From contig JANXSB010000369.1 in the NCBI GenBank assembly GCA_025352865.1, forward strand, positions 1-6,052: DNA of 6,052 bases, written 5' to 3'. The notes beneath the pieces were generated by a model that searched no databases, was not told where the DNA came from, and worked only from the letters and a program-made list of their open reading frames with translations. This document shows positions 5,517 to 6,052 of this stretch, in pieces. Origin of the DNA: Chthoniobacter sp. Its GTDB lineage: Bacteria; Verrucomicrobiota; Verrucomicrobiia; Chthoniobacterales; Chthoniobacteraceae. Each line of letters starts with the position of its first letter. Within the stretch, counting starts at the first letter, position 1. A program made the translations under genes and the position numbers.

Positions 5517-6044
5517 CTAAAAAACCAGGAACGACTGCACCGCCGTGGTCGGCAGCTTTTTCCGCCCGTCGAGAAAACTCAGCTCGATGAGGAATTGCGC
5601 CTGCACGAGTTCCGCGCCCATTTTCTGGATGAGCTTGATGGCCGCCGCGGCGGTGCCGCCGGTGGCGAGGAGGTCGTCGATGAGCACCACGCGCTCGCCG
5701 GGGCGCAGGGCGTCGCTGTGCATCTCGACCACGGCTTCGCCGTACTCCAGCGTGTAGGCGGCGCTCTGGCTGTGGTAGGGCAGCTTGCCCTTTTTCCTCA
5801 CGGGGATGAAGCCGACGCCCAGCTCGTAGGCGACGGCTGCGCCGAAAAGAAAGCCGCGCGCGTCGATGCCGACGACTTTGTCGATGCCGAGCGGGCGGGC
5901 GCTTTCGACGAAGGCGTCGATGGAGAGGCGGAAGAGCGCGCCGTCGGCGAGAATGGGGGTGATGTCTTTGAAAAGGATGCCGGGCTTTGGGAAATCCGGC
6001 ACGTCGCGGATGGCGGCGCGGAGCGGGGCGAGGTCGAGGGACAT
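5517..6044 (-). CDS. apt: Adenine phosphoribosyltransferase
   Basis: The 175-residue product matches the usual length and layout of bacterial adenine phosphoribosyltransferase, the cytosolic purine-salvage enzyme that converts adenine plus PRPP to AMP and pyrophosphate. Visible family signatures, in order: the N-terminal FPKPGILFKDITP at residues 18-30, GIDARGFLFG at 59-68, the flexible loop RKKGKLPY at 83-90, EYGEAVVEMHSDAL at 100-113, and the type I PRPP-binding signature VVLIDDLLATGGT at 119-131 with its paired acidic residues. The C-terminal FLIELSFLDGR (151-161) is also family-typical. The ATG at 6042-6044 gives the normal N-terminus (MSLDLAPLRAAIRDVPDFP), and no extension can be tested because only 8 upstream bases remain, none resembling a Shine-Dalgarno. 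The gene is intact and ends in TAG. The next gene follows in the same direction after 138 bp, and no functional link between salvage and the surface proteins is evident. Identity is near certain from the motifs. Confidence 0.97.
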   Translation of the reverse strand: MSLDLAPLRAAIRDVPDFPKPGILFKDITPILADGALFRLSIDAFVESARPLGIDKVVGIDARGFLFGAAVAYELGVGFIPVRKKGKLPYHSQSAAYTLEYGEAVVEMHSDALRPGERVVLIDDLLATGGTAAAAIKLIQKMGAELVQAQFLIELSFLDGRKKLPTTAVQSFLVF

Positions 6045-6052
6045 GGGGGGGT

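Overview
The window is GC-rich bacterial DNA with three genes, all on the minus strand, transcribed from high to low coordinates: apt (5517-6044), a very large repetitive secreted protein (1155-5378) and a smaller secreted protein (21-1139). Both secreted proteins end in a PEP-CTERM sorting signal (VPEP, a hydrophobic helix, an arginine cluster) and carry autotransporter-type beta-strand repeats with TWDGGG openings. That combination, with high GC and C-rich leaders lacking a Shine-Dalgarno sequence, is typical of Verrucomicrobiota such as Opitutaceae. The taxon is an inference from family resemblance only.

Layout. At the right end is a complete adenine phosphoribosyltransferase, an ordinary purine-salvage housekeeping enzyme. 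A 138-bp gap follows, holding a GC-rich hairpin with two alternative pairings and half of a 13-bp direct repeat. The large gene then encodes, in order: a signal peptide, an N-terminal TWDGGG module, one autotransporter-associated strand repeat, three tandem units of about 230 residues (each with a sub-period of about 24-29 residues), a non-tandem Asn/Gly-rich strand region, a C-terminal module, and VPEP...RRRR. Only 15 bp later the small gene starts.

The two secreted proteins are the interesting part. They share two modules, but in opposite order: the small protein has the module that is C-terminal in its neighbour directly after its signal peptide, followed by the module that is N-terminal in its neighbour. 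They are probably co-transcribed, exported by Sec, handled by an exosortase and displayed at or released from the cell surface. No exosortase, polysaccharide gene or regulator is visible here. The small gene's 3' end runs through a perfect palindrome that adds a charged tail, with the protein's only cysteine, beyond the sorting signal.

No RNA gene, CRISPR array, insertion sequence, phage gene or defence system was seen. Long plus-strand open frames opposite the repetitive genes are judged to be shadows. All similarity statements are alignments by eye.
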